A stretch of DNA of 12,960 bases from CAVQGZ01 sp964356295. Lineage in GTDB: Bacteria > Actinomycetota > Actinomycetes > Jiangellales > Jiangellaceae. The stretch covers positions 1-12,960 of the forward strand of contig CAYHHE010000083.1 in assembly GCA_964356295.1 (NCBI GenBank). Reading direction: 5' to 3'. A program made the translations under genes and the position numbers. Every line of letters starts with the position of its first letter. Within the stretch, counting starts at the first letter, position 1. Of this stretch, positions 1 through 6,320 are shown piece after piece. Under the pieces are notes generated by a model, which ran no database searches, was not told the origin of the DNA, and worked only from the letters and a program-made list of their open reading frames with translations.

Positions 1-88
1 TCCCCACTGATCACGTTTGGCACGCTCGCGTGGGGTTTGCATGGCTCCGACACAGTGCAAACCCCACGCTCACCGTGCAAAGGCCGGG
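1..88. repeat. 88-bp hairpin repeat element, copy 1 (may extend left of window)
   Basis: This stretch recurs at 166-253 with one substitution (T at 56, C at 221). It holds a perfect 14-bp inverted repeat, arms 28-41 and 56-69 (GCGTGGGGTTTGCA and its complement), around a 14-base loop 42-55 that contains GACAC. An outer imperfect pairing, 16-24 with 74-81 (TTTGGCACG against CGTGCAAA, one bulged G), lengthens the foldback to about 66 bases. A TGATCA palindrome sits at 8-13. The copy begins at the first base of the window, so its left edge is unknown. No open reading frame here looks real. I read it as a non-coding intergenic repeat downstream of rbpA; whether it is mobile or acts as a terminator is not shown. 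Confidence 0.85.
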
Positions 89-165
89 ACGGGCTCACCG
101 AAGGCCGCCGGAAGGCGCCGCGGCACGTCCAGCCCTCGCCGCCGCCGGCGGCCCCGACCGCCCCG

Positions 166-253
166 TCCCCACTGATCACGTTTGGCACGCTCGCGTGGGG
201 TTTGCATGGCTCCGACACAGCGCAAACCCCACGCTCACCGTGCAAAGGCCGGG
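166..253. repeat. 88-bp hairpin repeat element, copy 2
   Basis: Second copy of the element at 1-88, in the same orientation, with the starts 165 bases apart. The single difference (C221) breaks the innermost pair, leaving a 13-bp stem (193-205 with 222-234). The similarity stops abruptly at 253/254. The 77 bases between the copies (89-165) and the 92 bases between copy 2 and the rbpA stop codon (254-345) are GC-rich. I see no gene, clear terminator or further repeat in them. Since rbpA is transcribed leftward into this element, its hairpin would form in the rbpA 3' transcript, but no U-tract follows it. Confidence 0.85.
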
Positions 254-345
254 GGCGGGCGCACCCGTCGCGGGACAACGCAGGCGGGACGGGCGGCAGG
301 GCGGACGGGCCAGCCGCGCCGAGGGTCAGCGAGACGGGGACAGGG

Positions 346-687
346 TCAGAAGCGGGGACGCGAGCGAAGCGCGTCCAGCGCCTCCTCGAGGATCTGGGCG
401 CCGTCGGCGTCCGAGCGCCGCTCCTTCACGTAGGCGAGATGGGTCTTGTAGGGCTCGGTGCGCGGCGCGGGCGGCGGGTTGTCCGGGTCCTGGCCACCGG
501 GCAGGCCGCACCGCGGGCAGTCCCACTCATCGGGGATCTCCGCGTCCTGAGCGAACGGCCGCTCGGTTGCGTGCCCGTTCTCGCAGTAGTACGTGACGTG
601 GACCCGGCCCTCGAGCTCACCCCGCTCGGTCTCCCCCATCGGCCCCGCGCCGACCCTGCTGCCCCGGATCGCACTGCCACCTGCCAT
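346..687 (-). CDS. rbpA: RNA polymerase-binding protein RbpA
   Basis: This is a 113-residue homologue of RbpA, an actinobacterial transcription factor that binds RNA polymerase and the principal sigma factor and stabilises the open promoter complex. The sequence has the family start MAGGSAIRGSRVGAGPMGE. The core domain has a zinc-type set C35, H39, C57 and C60. It ends in the sigma-interaction region (EPYKTHLAYVKERRSDADG, about 78-96). The length is normal for the family. The ATG start is preceded by AGGGAG seven bases upstream. It is the last gene of the leftward run and is separated from secG by 127 bases holding a hairpin and a possible promoter, so it may be an independent transcription unit. 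In Streptomyces, rbpA is known to be stress-induced through sigma-R; I do not see a convincing sigma-R promoter here. Confidence 0.97.
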   Translation of the reverse strand: MAGGSAIRGSRVGAGPMGETERGELEGRVHVTYYCENGHATERPFAQDAEIPDEWDCPRCGLPGGQDPDNPPPAPRTEPYKTHLAYVKERRSDADGAQILEEALDALRSRPRF

Positions 688-757
688 GGGTCAACTCCCT
701 ACGGATGCGTCCCCGCCGTGCCCGGACAGACCGGGACGTCAGCGCCGATGTCTGGTG

Positions 758-763
758 ATCGTA
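758..763 (-). promoter_or_regulatory. Possible -10 element for rbpA
   Basis: On the minus strand this reads TACGAT, preceded by TG, and fits the actinobacterial housekeeping -10 pattern TAnnnT. Transcription would start near 751, giving a leader of roughly 63 bases. The -35 region (about 780-787) has no good match, so the assignment is tentative. Its place just after the secG-end hairpin suits a separate rbpA promoter. Confidence 0.3.
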
Positions 764-773
764 CAGACCGCGT

Positions 774-792
774 CTCCCCGGCGGTCGGGGAG
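774..792 (-). terminator. Hairpin after secG, possible terminator
   Basis: CTCCCCG and CGGGGAG form a 7-bp perfect stem around a 5-base loop, 22 bases past the secG stop codon. No U-tract follows, which is common for terminators proposed in GC-rich actinobacteria. It could end secG transcripts before rbpA starts. The alternative is an incidental GC-rich palindrome. Confidence 0.45.
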
Positions 793-814
793 CGGTGGGC
801 GGCGCACGTCGGGT

Positions 815-1051
815 TCACCCAGGGGAGTTGGCCAGCAGGCTCGCCGCGACGATGCTGGCGGCCCAGAGCAGGCCGATGGCCACGGTGATCCGGTCGAGGT
901 TGCGCTCGGCGATGGACGAGCCGCCCAACGACGTCGAGACCCCACCTCCGAACATGTCCGACAGGCCACCGCCCTTGCCCTTGTGCAGCAGCACAAGGAG
1001 CAGCAGAAGCAGGCTGGTGATCACCAGCAGGATCTGGAACAGCAGCAGCAT
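815..1051 (-). CDS. secG: Preprotein translocase subunit SecG
   Basis: This 78-residue membrane protein is the small SecG subunit of the SecYEG export channel. It has two hydrophobic segments, about residues 2-22 and 54-75, separated by a Gly/Lys-rich loop (HKGKGGGLSDMFGGG) and the conserved ERNLDRITV stretch that leads into the second segment. The length and topology are typical for the family. The ATG start has GGAG nine bases upstream. Its position after tpiA is the usual actinobacterial arrangement. The 87-base gap to tpiA holds a 12-bp hairpin, so its expression relative to the glycolytic genes may be adjusted there. Confidence 0.96.
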   Translation of the reverse strand: MLLLFQILLVITSLLLLLLVLLHKGKGGGLSDMFGGGVSTSLGGSSIAERNLDRITVAIGLLWAASIVAASLLANSPG

Positions 1052-1074
1052 GGATGGGGGCTCCGTGGACGAGG

Positions 1075-1109
1075 CGAGGCCTGGCGCCTCAAGCGTACGC
1101 CAGGCCTCG
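1075..1109 (-). terminator. 12-bp perfect hairpin between tpiA and secG
   Basis: The arms 1075-1086 and 1098-1109 (CGAGGCCTGGCG and its exact complement) enclose an 11-base loop. It lies 29 bases past the tpiA stop and 23 bases before the secG start on the minus-strand transcript. No U-tract follows. It may be a partial terminator, an RNA-processing stem or a 3'-end stabiliser; the sequence does not decide between these. Confidence 0.55.
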
Positions 1110-1138
1110 ACCCGGGGTCGCGCGAAGGCGGAGCGGGA

Positions 1139-1918
1139 TCAGCCGTTGCGGTAGCGGACGATTCCGACGAACTCCTCGGCATCCAGGCTTGCGCCGCCGA
1201 TCAGGGCACCGTCGACGTCCGGCTGGGCCATGATCCCTGCGGCGTTGGAGGCCTTGACTGAGCCGCCGTAGAGGATGCGCACCCCGTCGGCGAGGTCCGG
1301 CGTGTACAGCTCACCCAGCCGGGCGCGGATCGCCCCGCACAGCTCCTGCGCGTCGTCGGGGGTGGCCGTCAGGCCGGTGCCGATCGCCCACACCGGCTCG
1401 TAGGCGATGACGATCCGGGCGGCCTGCTCGGCAGGGATGTCGGCCAGCCCGCCGTCCAGCTGCGCCAGGGTGTGCGGCACGTGCTCGCCGGCCTCGCGGA
1501 CCTCCTTCTCCTCCCCGATGCACATGATCGGGACGAGGTCGTTGCGGAAGGCCGCGACCACCTTGCTGTTGACCACCTCGTCGGTCTCGTCGTGGTAGGC
1601 CCGCCGCTCGGAATGCCCGACGGCGGCGTAGGTGCAGCCCAGCTTGGACAGCATCGGACCGCTCACCTCACCGGTGTAGGCGCCGGAGTCATGCGCGGAG
1701 ATGTCCTGGCTGCCGTAGACGATGGGGATCCTGTCGGCGTCGACGATGGTCTGCACCGACCGGATGTCGGTGAACGGGGTCAGCACCGCGACCTCGACCG
1801 CCGCGTAGTCCTCGTCGGTCAGGCTGAACGAGATGGCCTGGACGTGGGCGATGGCCTCGAGGTGGTTGAGGTTCATCTTCCAGTTGCCGGCCATCAGGGG
1901 CGTGCGTGCGTCGGTCAT
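1139..1918 (-). CDS. tpiA: Triose-phosphate isomerase
   Basis: This 259-residue TIM-barrel enzyme interconverts dihydroxyacetone phosphate and glyceraldehyde 3-phosphate. Catalytic residues are visible: N12 and K14 in AGNWKMN, H102 in VGHSERR, and E174 in AYEPVWAIGTG. The phosphate-binding YGGSVKASN is at 217-225. I chose the ATG at 1918 because it gives the family N-terminus MTDARTPLMAGNWKMN. The open frame runs upstream to 2158, but that part lies inside pgk and has no TIM similarity. The start lies 2 bases after the pgk stop, and its ribosome site (GGAGGA) is formed by the last sense codons of pgk, so the two are probably translationally coupled. Confidence 0.98.
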   Translation of the reverse strand: MTDARTPLMAGNWKMNLNHLEAIAHVQAISFSLTDEDYAAVEVAVLTPFTDIRSVQTIVDADRIPIVYGSQDISAHDSGAYTGEVSGPMLSKLGCTYAAVGHSERRAYHDETDEVVNSKVVAAFRNDLVPIMCIGEEKEVREAGEHVPHTLAQLDGGLADIPAEQAARIVIAYEPVWAIGTGLTATPDDAQELCGAIRARLGELYTPDLADGVRILYGGSVKASNAAGIMAQPDVDGALIGGASLDAEEFVGIVRYRNG

Positions 1919-1920
1919 GG

Positions 1921-3111
1921 TCAGTCCTCCAGTGCTGCGATGCCGGGAAGTGTCTTGCCCTCGAGCAGCTCGAGGCTCGCCCCACCACCGGTGGAGATGT
2001 GGCCGAAGCCCTCCTCGAGGTCCAGCTGACGAACCGCCGCTGCCGAGTCGCCGCCGCCGACGACGCTCAGCCCGTCCACCTCGCTGATCGCCTTGGCAAC
2101 CTCCAACGTGCCGGTGGCGAACTGCGGCACCTCGAAGACGCCCATCGGCCCGTTCCACACCACGGTGTGCGCGTCAGTGATCTTCGAGCGGAACAGCTCG
2201 ATGGTCTGCGGGCCGATGTCCAGGCCCATCTGGTCGGCCGGGATCGCGTCGGCCGCGACGACCTCGGACGGTGCGTCCTGGCTGATCTCGGCGGCGACGA
2301 CCACATCGACGGGCAGGACCAGCTCGACACCGGACGAGGCCGCGGTGGCCAGGTACCCCTCGACCGTCGCCAGCTGGTCGGTCTCCAGCAGCGAGCGGCC
2401 GACCTCGTGGCCCTGCGCCTTGAGGAAGGTGAAGCACATCCCGCCACCGATCAGCAGCCGGTCGACCTTGCCCAGCAGGTTGTCGATGACCCCGAGCTTG
2501 TCCGACACCTTCGACCCGCCGAGGACGACCACGTACGGACGATCGGGGTCGGTGAGCACCTTGTCGAAGGCCTGGACCTCCTTGAGCACCAGCGGTCCGG
2601 CCGCGTGCGGCAGCCGCTCGGCGATGTCGGTCACCGAGGCCTGCTTGCGGTGGCTGACGCCGAAGCCGTCGTTGACGTAGGCGTCGCCGAGGGCCGCCAA
2701 CTCGTCGGCGAACGCGCCGCGCTCGGCGTCGTCCTTGCTGGCCTCCCCCGGGTTGAACCGCAGGTTCTCCAGCACGGCGACCTCACCATCGCCCAGCGCC
2801 GCGACCACGGCCTTGGCGGACTCGCCGACGGAGTCGGTCGCGAACGCGACGTCGGTCCCGAGCAGCTCGCCGAGCCGCGTCGCCACCGGGGCGACGGAGT
2901 ACTTGGGGTCGGGGGCGCCCTTGGGACGCCCCAGGTGCGCCATGACGATGACCTTCGCCCCGGCCTCACGCAGCTGCGTGATCCCGGGCAGCGCGGCCCG
3001 GATCCGGCCGTCGTCGGTGATGGTCTGCCCGTCGAGCGGGACGTTGAAGTCGGCCCGGACGAGAACCCGCTTGCCGCGCAGGTCTCCCAGGCTGTCGATG
3101 GTGGCTACCAC
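1921..3111 (-). CDS. pgk: Phosphoglycerate kinase
   Basis: This 396-residue cytosolic enzyme transfers phosphate from 1,3-bisphosphoglycerate to ADP, making 3-phosphoglycerate and ATP. Visible landmarks are RADFNVPL (19-26) and HLGRPKG (59-65) for 3-phosphoglycerate binding, GGSKVSDK near residue 200, and the nucleotide-side motifs GGGDSAAA (352-359) and STGGGASLE (373-381). The length is standard. The start is GTG, supported by GAGAGGA seven bases upstream and by the family N-terminus. It lies between gap (122 bases upstream, with a large hairpin in the gap) and tpiA (2 bases downstream), so the three form a glycolytic cluster acting on consecutive metabolites. Confidence 0.98.
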   Translation of the reverse strand: MVATIDSLGDLRGKRVLVRADFNVPLDGQTITDDGRIRAALPGITQLREAGAKVIVMAHLGRPKGAPDPKYSVAPVATRLGELLGTDVAFATDSVGESAKAVVAALGDGEVAVLENLRFNPGEASKDDAERGAFADELAALGDAYVNDGFGVSHRKQASVTDIAERLPHAAGPLVLKEVQAFDKVLTDPDRPYVVVLGGSKVSDKLGVIDNLLGKVDRLLIGGGMCFTFLKAQGHEVGRSLLETDQLATVEGYLATAASSGVELVLPVDVVVAAEISQDAPSEVVAADAIPADQMGLDIGPQTIELFRSKITDAHTVVWNGPMGVFEVPQFATGTLEVAKAISEVDGLSVVGGGDSAAAVRQLDLEEGFGHISTGGGASLELLEGKTLPGIAALED

Positions 3112-3176
3112 GGCGATGTCCTCTCTGGTGGGTGTCTCGGCCAGTCGGATGGGAACAGGTGATCAGGTCCGGACGC

Positions 3177-3214
3177 GGGACGTCCGAGGGACCGCAGGGT
3201 CCCCCGGACGTCCC
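3177..3214 (-). promoter_or_regulatory. 17-bp stem-loop between gap and pgk (attenuator, processing site or terminator)
   Basis: The arms 3177-3193 and 3198-3214 pair over 17 positions around a 4-base loop. On the minus-strand transcript all 17 pair, because the only plus-strand mismatch (A3187 against C3204) becomes U·G. It begins 19 bases past the gap stop codon and leaves about 65 bases before the pgk start. No U-tract follows. The fold suits partial termination or mRNA processing that separates gap levels from pgk and tpiA levels. A TGATCA palindrome lies beside it at 3160-3165. Confidence 0.65.
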
Positions 3215-3233
3215 ACTGGCGTGCGTCCTGGGC

Positions 3234-4241
3234 TTACAGGTTGTTGCCGACCAGCACGCTGATGTCGATCAGGCGGTTGCTGTAGCCCCACTCGTTGTCG
3301 TACCAGCCCAGCACCTTGGCGGTGGTGCCGATCGTCTTGGTGGTCAGGGCGTCGATCGTCACCGATGCCGGGCTGGTGACGATGTCGCTGGAGACGATCG
3401 GGTCCTCGGTGTAGACGAGCTTGCCGGCCAGCGGGCCGGACTCCGAGGCGGCCTTGAACGCCGCGTTGATCTCCTCGGCGGTACCTTCGCGGCTCATCTC
3501 GAAGGTCAGGTCGGTGGCCGACCCGGTCGGCACCGGGACGCGCATGGCGTAGCCGTCCAGCTTGCCCTTCATCTCCGGGATGACCAGGCCGATGGCTGCC
3601 GCCGCGCCGGTCGAGGTCGGGATCTGGTTGGTCGCGGCGCCCCGGGCCCGGCGCAGGTCAGAGTGCGCGAAGTCGAGGACCGGCTGGTCGTTGGTGTAGG
3701 CGTGGATGGTGGTCATGAGGCCACGCTCGACCCCGACGCTGTCCAGCAGCACGCGCACCATCGGCGCGAGGCAGTTCGTCGTGCAGGACGCGTTGGAGAT
3801 CACGGTCATCGTCGCCGGGTCGTAGTCCGCGTCGTTGATCCCCATGACGAAGGTGCCGTCGACGTCCTTGGCGGGCGCGGAGATGATGACCTTCTTGGCA
3901 CCGCCGTCGAGGTGCGGCTGGCACTGGGGGCCGGTGCGGAACACACCGGTGGACTCGATGACGACGTCGGCACCCATGTCGCCCCAGCCGATCTTCGACG
4001 GGTCGCGCTCGGCGGAGGCGTTGACGGCCTTGCCGTCGATCATGATGCTTGTGTCGTCGTACTCGACCTGACGGCCGAACCGACCCAGGATCGAGTCGTA
4101 CTTGAGCAGGTGAGCAAGTGTCTTGTTGTCGGTGAGGTCGTTGATGCCGACGATCTCGACGTCTGATCCAGCCTCGTACACGGCGCGCAGGAAGTTACGT
4201 CCGATACGGCCGAAGCCGTTGATTCCGACCCGAACTGTCAC
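3234..4241 (-). CDS. gap: Glyceraldehyde-3-phosphate dehydrogenase, type I
   Basis: This 335-residue enzyme oxidises glyceraldehyde 3-phosphate to 1,3-bisphosphoglycerate with NAD and phosphate. The N-terminal Rossmann motif is GFGRIGR (9-15). D35 in GINDLTD is the position that usually favours NAD over NADP. The catalytic cysteine is C153 in SNASCTTNC, with H180 in TIHAYTN as its partner. The C-terminus WYDNEWGYSNR is canonical. The start is GTG with AGAAAGG seven bases upstream, giving the family N-terminus VRVGINGFGRIGR. It is followed by the gap-pgk hairpin and is preceded by 131 gene-free bases after whiA, so it is likely the first gene of the glycolytic unit. Confidence 0.98.
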   Translation of the reverse strand: MTVRVGINGFGRIGRNFLRAVYEAGSDVEIVGINDLTDNKTLAHLLKYDSILGRFGRQVEYDDTSIMIDGKAVNASAERDPSKIGWGDMGADVVIESTGVFRTGPQCQPHLDGGAKKVIISAPAKDVDGTFVMGINDADYDPATMTVISNASCTTNCLAPMVRVLLDSVGVERGLMTTIHAYTNDQPVLDFAHSDLRRARGAATNQIPTSTGAAAAIGLVIPEMKGKLDGYAMRVPVPTGSATDLTFEMSREGTAEEINAAFKAASESGPLAGKLVYTEDPIVSSDIVTSPASVTIDALTTKTIGTTAKVLGWYDNEWGYSNRLIDISVLVGNNL

Positions 4242-4329
4242 GGTCAGACCTTTCTGCCGGCTGGCGCGCCGGCGGGTGGGGGACCGGGTCTTCCCGATCC
4301 GCAGGGGGCACGAACGTGGCTCGACTCAG

Positions 4330-4335
4330 ACCCTA
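4330..4335 (-). promoter_or_regulatory. Possible -10 element for gap
   Basis: TAGGGT on the minus strand matches TAnnnT. A GGGACG hexamer 18 bases further upstream is a partial -35 match. Transcription would begin near 4323, giving an 80-base leader. That leader contains a GCCGGC pair (4256-4261 and 4268-4273), which could form a small hairpin just before the gap ribosome site. The assignment rests on pattern only. Confidence 0.3.
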
Positions 4336-4372
4336 GGACAGCCAGAGGCTCGCCGTCCCCCGTTCGCCACGA

Positions 4373-5353
4373 TCAGGGCTCGAGAAGATCAGGGCTGATC
4401 CCGGCCTCGGTGTCCGGGATCCCCTGCTCGCGTGCGTTCCGGTCCGCCATCGCGAGCAGCCGCCGGATCCGCCCGGCGATGGCGTCCTTGGTCATGGGCG
4501 GGTCGGACAGGGCGCCGAGCTCCTCGAGGCTGGCCTGGCGGTTGGCCATCCTCAGCTGACCGGCGGTGCGCAGGTGCCCGGGCACCTCGTCCCCGAGGAT
4601 CTCCAGCGCACGCTCGACCCGGGCGCTGGCCGCGACAGCCGCTCGAGCCGAGCGACGCATGTTCGCGTCGTCGAAGTTGGCCAGCCTGTTGGCCGTCGCG
4701 CGCACCTCCCGTCGCACCCGGCGGTCCTCCCAGGCAAGGACACAGTCGTGCGCGCCGAGCCGGGTGAGCAGGGCGCCGATGGCGTCGGCGTCGCGGATGA
4801 CGACCCGGTCCACCCCGCGCACCTCGCGGGCCTTGGCGGTGATGCCGAGCCGCCGCGCCGCCCCGACGAGCGCGAGGGCCGCCTCTGACCCGGGGCTGGT
4901 GACCTCCAGAGACGCCGAGCGACCGGGCTCCATGAGCGACCCATGAGCGAGGAAGGCGCCGCGCCACGCCGCTTCGGCGTCACAGAGGTGACCGTTGACC
5001 ACCGCCGGCGGCAACCCGCGGACCGGCCGTCCGCGGACGTCGATCAGCCCGGTCTGGCGGGCCAGCCCCTCGCCGTCGCGTGTGACGCGTACGAGGTAGC
5101 GGGGGCCCTTGCGGATACCGCTGGGCTGGACGACCACCAGCTCGCTGCGGTGACCGAAGACGTCGGCGAGGTTGATCCGAAGCCGGCGTGCGGCGGCGCC
5201 GGTGTCCAGCTCGGCCTCGACGACGATCCGTCCGCCGACGATGTGCAGCCCACCGCCGAAACGCAGCAAGGAGGACGTCTCGGCCTTGCGGCAGCAGACC
5301 TTCGTGACGGGCAGGGCGGCGAGCTCGGCCTTGACCGCCGCAGTCATCGCCAC
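4373..5353 (-). CDS. whiA: WhiA, sporulation/cell-division transcription factor
   Basis: This 326-residue protein closely resembles Streptomyces WhiA, which works with WhiB to control sporulation septation; the family is also present in non-sporulating Gram-positives. The N-terminal part (about 1-205) is the LAGLIDADG-like homing-endonuclease fold, visible as GAFLAHGSL (132-140) and GALLTRLGAH. The C-terminal part holds ATANRLANFDDAN (219-231) and a helix-turn-helix (about 274-304, QASLEELGALSDPPMTKDAI). I chose the GTG at 5353 (MAMTAAV), which matches the family N-terminus and has GGCAGGA seven bases upstream. An ATG two codons later overlaps the yvcK stop as ATGA. The gene overlaps yvcK by 10 bases and is probably co-translated with it. 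Confidence 0.97.
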   Translation of the reverse strand: MAMTAAVKAELAALPVTKVCCRKAETSSLLRFGGGLHIVGGRIVVEAELDTGAAARRLRINLADVFGHRSELVVVQPSGIRKGPRYLVRVTRDGEGLARQTGLIDVRGRPVRGLPPAVVNGHLCDAEAAWRGAFLAHGSLMEPGRSASLEVTSPGSEAALALVGAARRLGITAKAREVRGVDRVVIRDADAIGALLTRLGAHDCVLAWEDRRVRREVRATANRLANFDDANMRRSARAAVAASARVERALEILGDEVPGHLRTAGQLRMANRQASLEELGALSDPPMTKDAIAGRIRRLLAMADRNAREQGIPDTEAGISPDLLEP

Positions 5354-6315
5354 GGCGGAATCCTGCCACGGCCCCCGAGAGCGGCAAGGGCAGCCATGAG
5401 CCGCTGGGGGTCATGCCGCTCCGGGGCTGTCTCGGACGCCAGCCGCGCCAGCACCACCTCGGCCCCCAGGTCGTCGGCAGCCCGCTTCAGCTCCGCAACG
5501 TCCGGCACCGAGCACGGGTCGGCCAGCACGACGTCGACGGTGAGCCGCGGCGCGTACAGGGCCAGCACCTCGAGCAGGTTCTCCGGCGAGTACTCCTCGG
5601 TCTCCGCAGTGGCCGAGAGCAGGTTGAGCAGCACGAGCCGCCGGGCCGACGTCGTCGCGACCGCATCCGCCAGGTCGGGCACCAGCAGGTGCGGGATCAC
5701 CGAGCTGAACCACGACCCGGGTCCGAGGACGACCAGGTCCGCCTCGTGGACGGCCTGCACGGCCTCCGGGCAGGCCGGTGGCTCGGACGGCAGCAGCGAC
5801 ACGTCCACGACCCTTCCGGGCGCGGTCGCCACCTCGACCTGGCCGACCACCTCGACGGGCTCGGTCGAGCCCGGCGGGATGACCAGCGCCCGCAGGCTCA
5901 GCGGGACCGTCGACATGGGCAGCACCCGCCCGTGCGCCCGCAGCAGGTCGCCGACGAGGTCGAGCCCCGCGACGGCGTCGCCGAGGCGCTGCCACACCGC
6001 GGCGATCAGCAGGTTCCCCAGCGCATGGCCGGACAGGTCGCCGTCCCCGGCGAACCGGTGCTGGAGGACCTCCGCCCAGGTTCGTCCCCAGGTGTCGTCC
6101 CCGCACAGCGCGGTGAGGGCCATGCGCAGGTCGCCGGGCGGGAGCACGTCGTACTGCTCACGGATCCGACCGCTGGACCCCCCGTTGTCGGCGACGGTCA
6201 CCACGGCCGTCAGCCGCTCGGTCAGCCGGCGCAGCGCCGCCAGCGACGCGGCGAGGCCATGGCCGCCGCCCAGGGCGACCACGGCCGGCCCGCTCGCGCC
6301 AGCGACGACGCTCAT
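5344..6315 (-). CDS. yvcK: YvcK/GlmR family (CofD-like) regulator of cell-wall precursor metabolism
   Basis: This protein of about 323 residues belongs to the YvcK/CofD-like family. In Bacillus the homologue GlmR binds UDP-GlcNAc and directs carbon to peptidoglycan precursors; in mycobacteria the homologue is called CuvA. Visible motifs are VVALGGGHGL (12-21), TVADNGGSSGRIR (40-52), PPGDLR (59-64), GNL near 100-102 and LGPGSWFSSVIPHL (197-210). I chose the ATG at 6315 because GGGAG lies 8 bases upstream. A GTG three codons earlier (6324) overlaps the rapZ stop by 4 bases and is a fair alternative. The open frame continues far upstream inside rapZ, but that part is not YvcK. The 3' end overlaps whiA. 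Confidence 0.95.
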   Translation of the reverse strand: MSVVAGASGPAVVALGGGHGLAASLAALRRLTERLTAVVTVADNGGSSGRIREQYDVLPPGDLRMALTALCGDDTWGRTWAEVLQHRFAGDGDLSGHALGNLLIAAVWQRLGDAVAGLDLVGDLLRAHGRVLPMSTVPLSLRALVIPPGSTEPVEVVGQVEVATAPGRVVDVSLLPSEPPACPEAVQAVHEADLVVLGPGSWFSSVIPHLLVPDLADAVATTSARRLVLLNLLSATAETEEYSPENLLEVLALYAPRLTVDVVLADPCSVPDVAELKRAADDLGAEVVLARLASETAPERHDPQRLMAALAALGGRGRIPPWR

Positions 6316-6320
6316 GCCCG

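Noticed and set aside
30..888. Plus-strand frames of 188 and 283 codons at the left end
   Set aside because: They run through the 88-bp repeats and antisense to rbpA. The repeated peptide they contain merely reflects the DNA repeat, and no ribosome site or family similarity is seen.
1013..1028. A 16-bp perfect palindrome GCTGGTGATCACCAGC inside secG
   Set aside because: It encodes the conserved hydrophobic LLVITS run of the first membrane segment with common codons, so coding constraint explains it. It is too short to claim a site.
1919..2158. An N-terminal extension of triose-phosphate isomerase to 339 residues
   Set aside because: It lies within the end of pgk in another frame, and TIM-family proteins begin just before the AGNWKMN motif.
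3934..3984. Possible compensating frameshifts in gap around residues 102-110 (RTGPQCQPH)
   Set aside because: The conserved frame resumes cleanly on both sides, and this loop varies among family members. No alternative frame gives a better match.
4371..4396. A 10-base direct repeat at the whiA stop codon (GATCAGGGCT twice)
   Set aside because: It is short, partly coding, and not related to the TGATCA array beyond GATCAGGG. Chance is the simplest reading.
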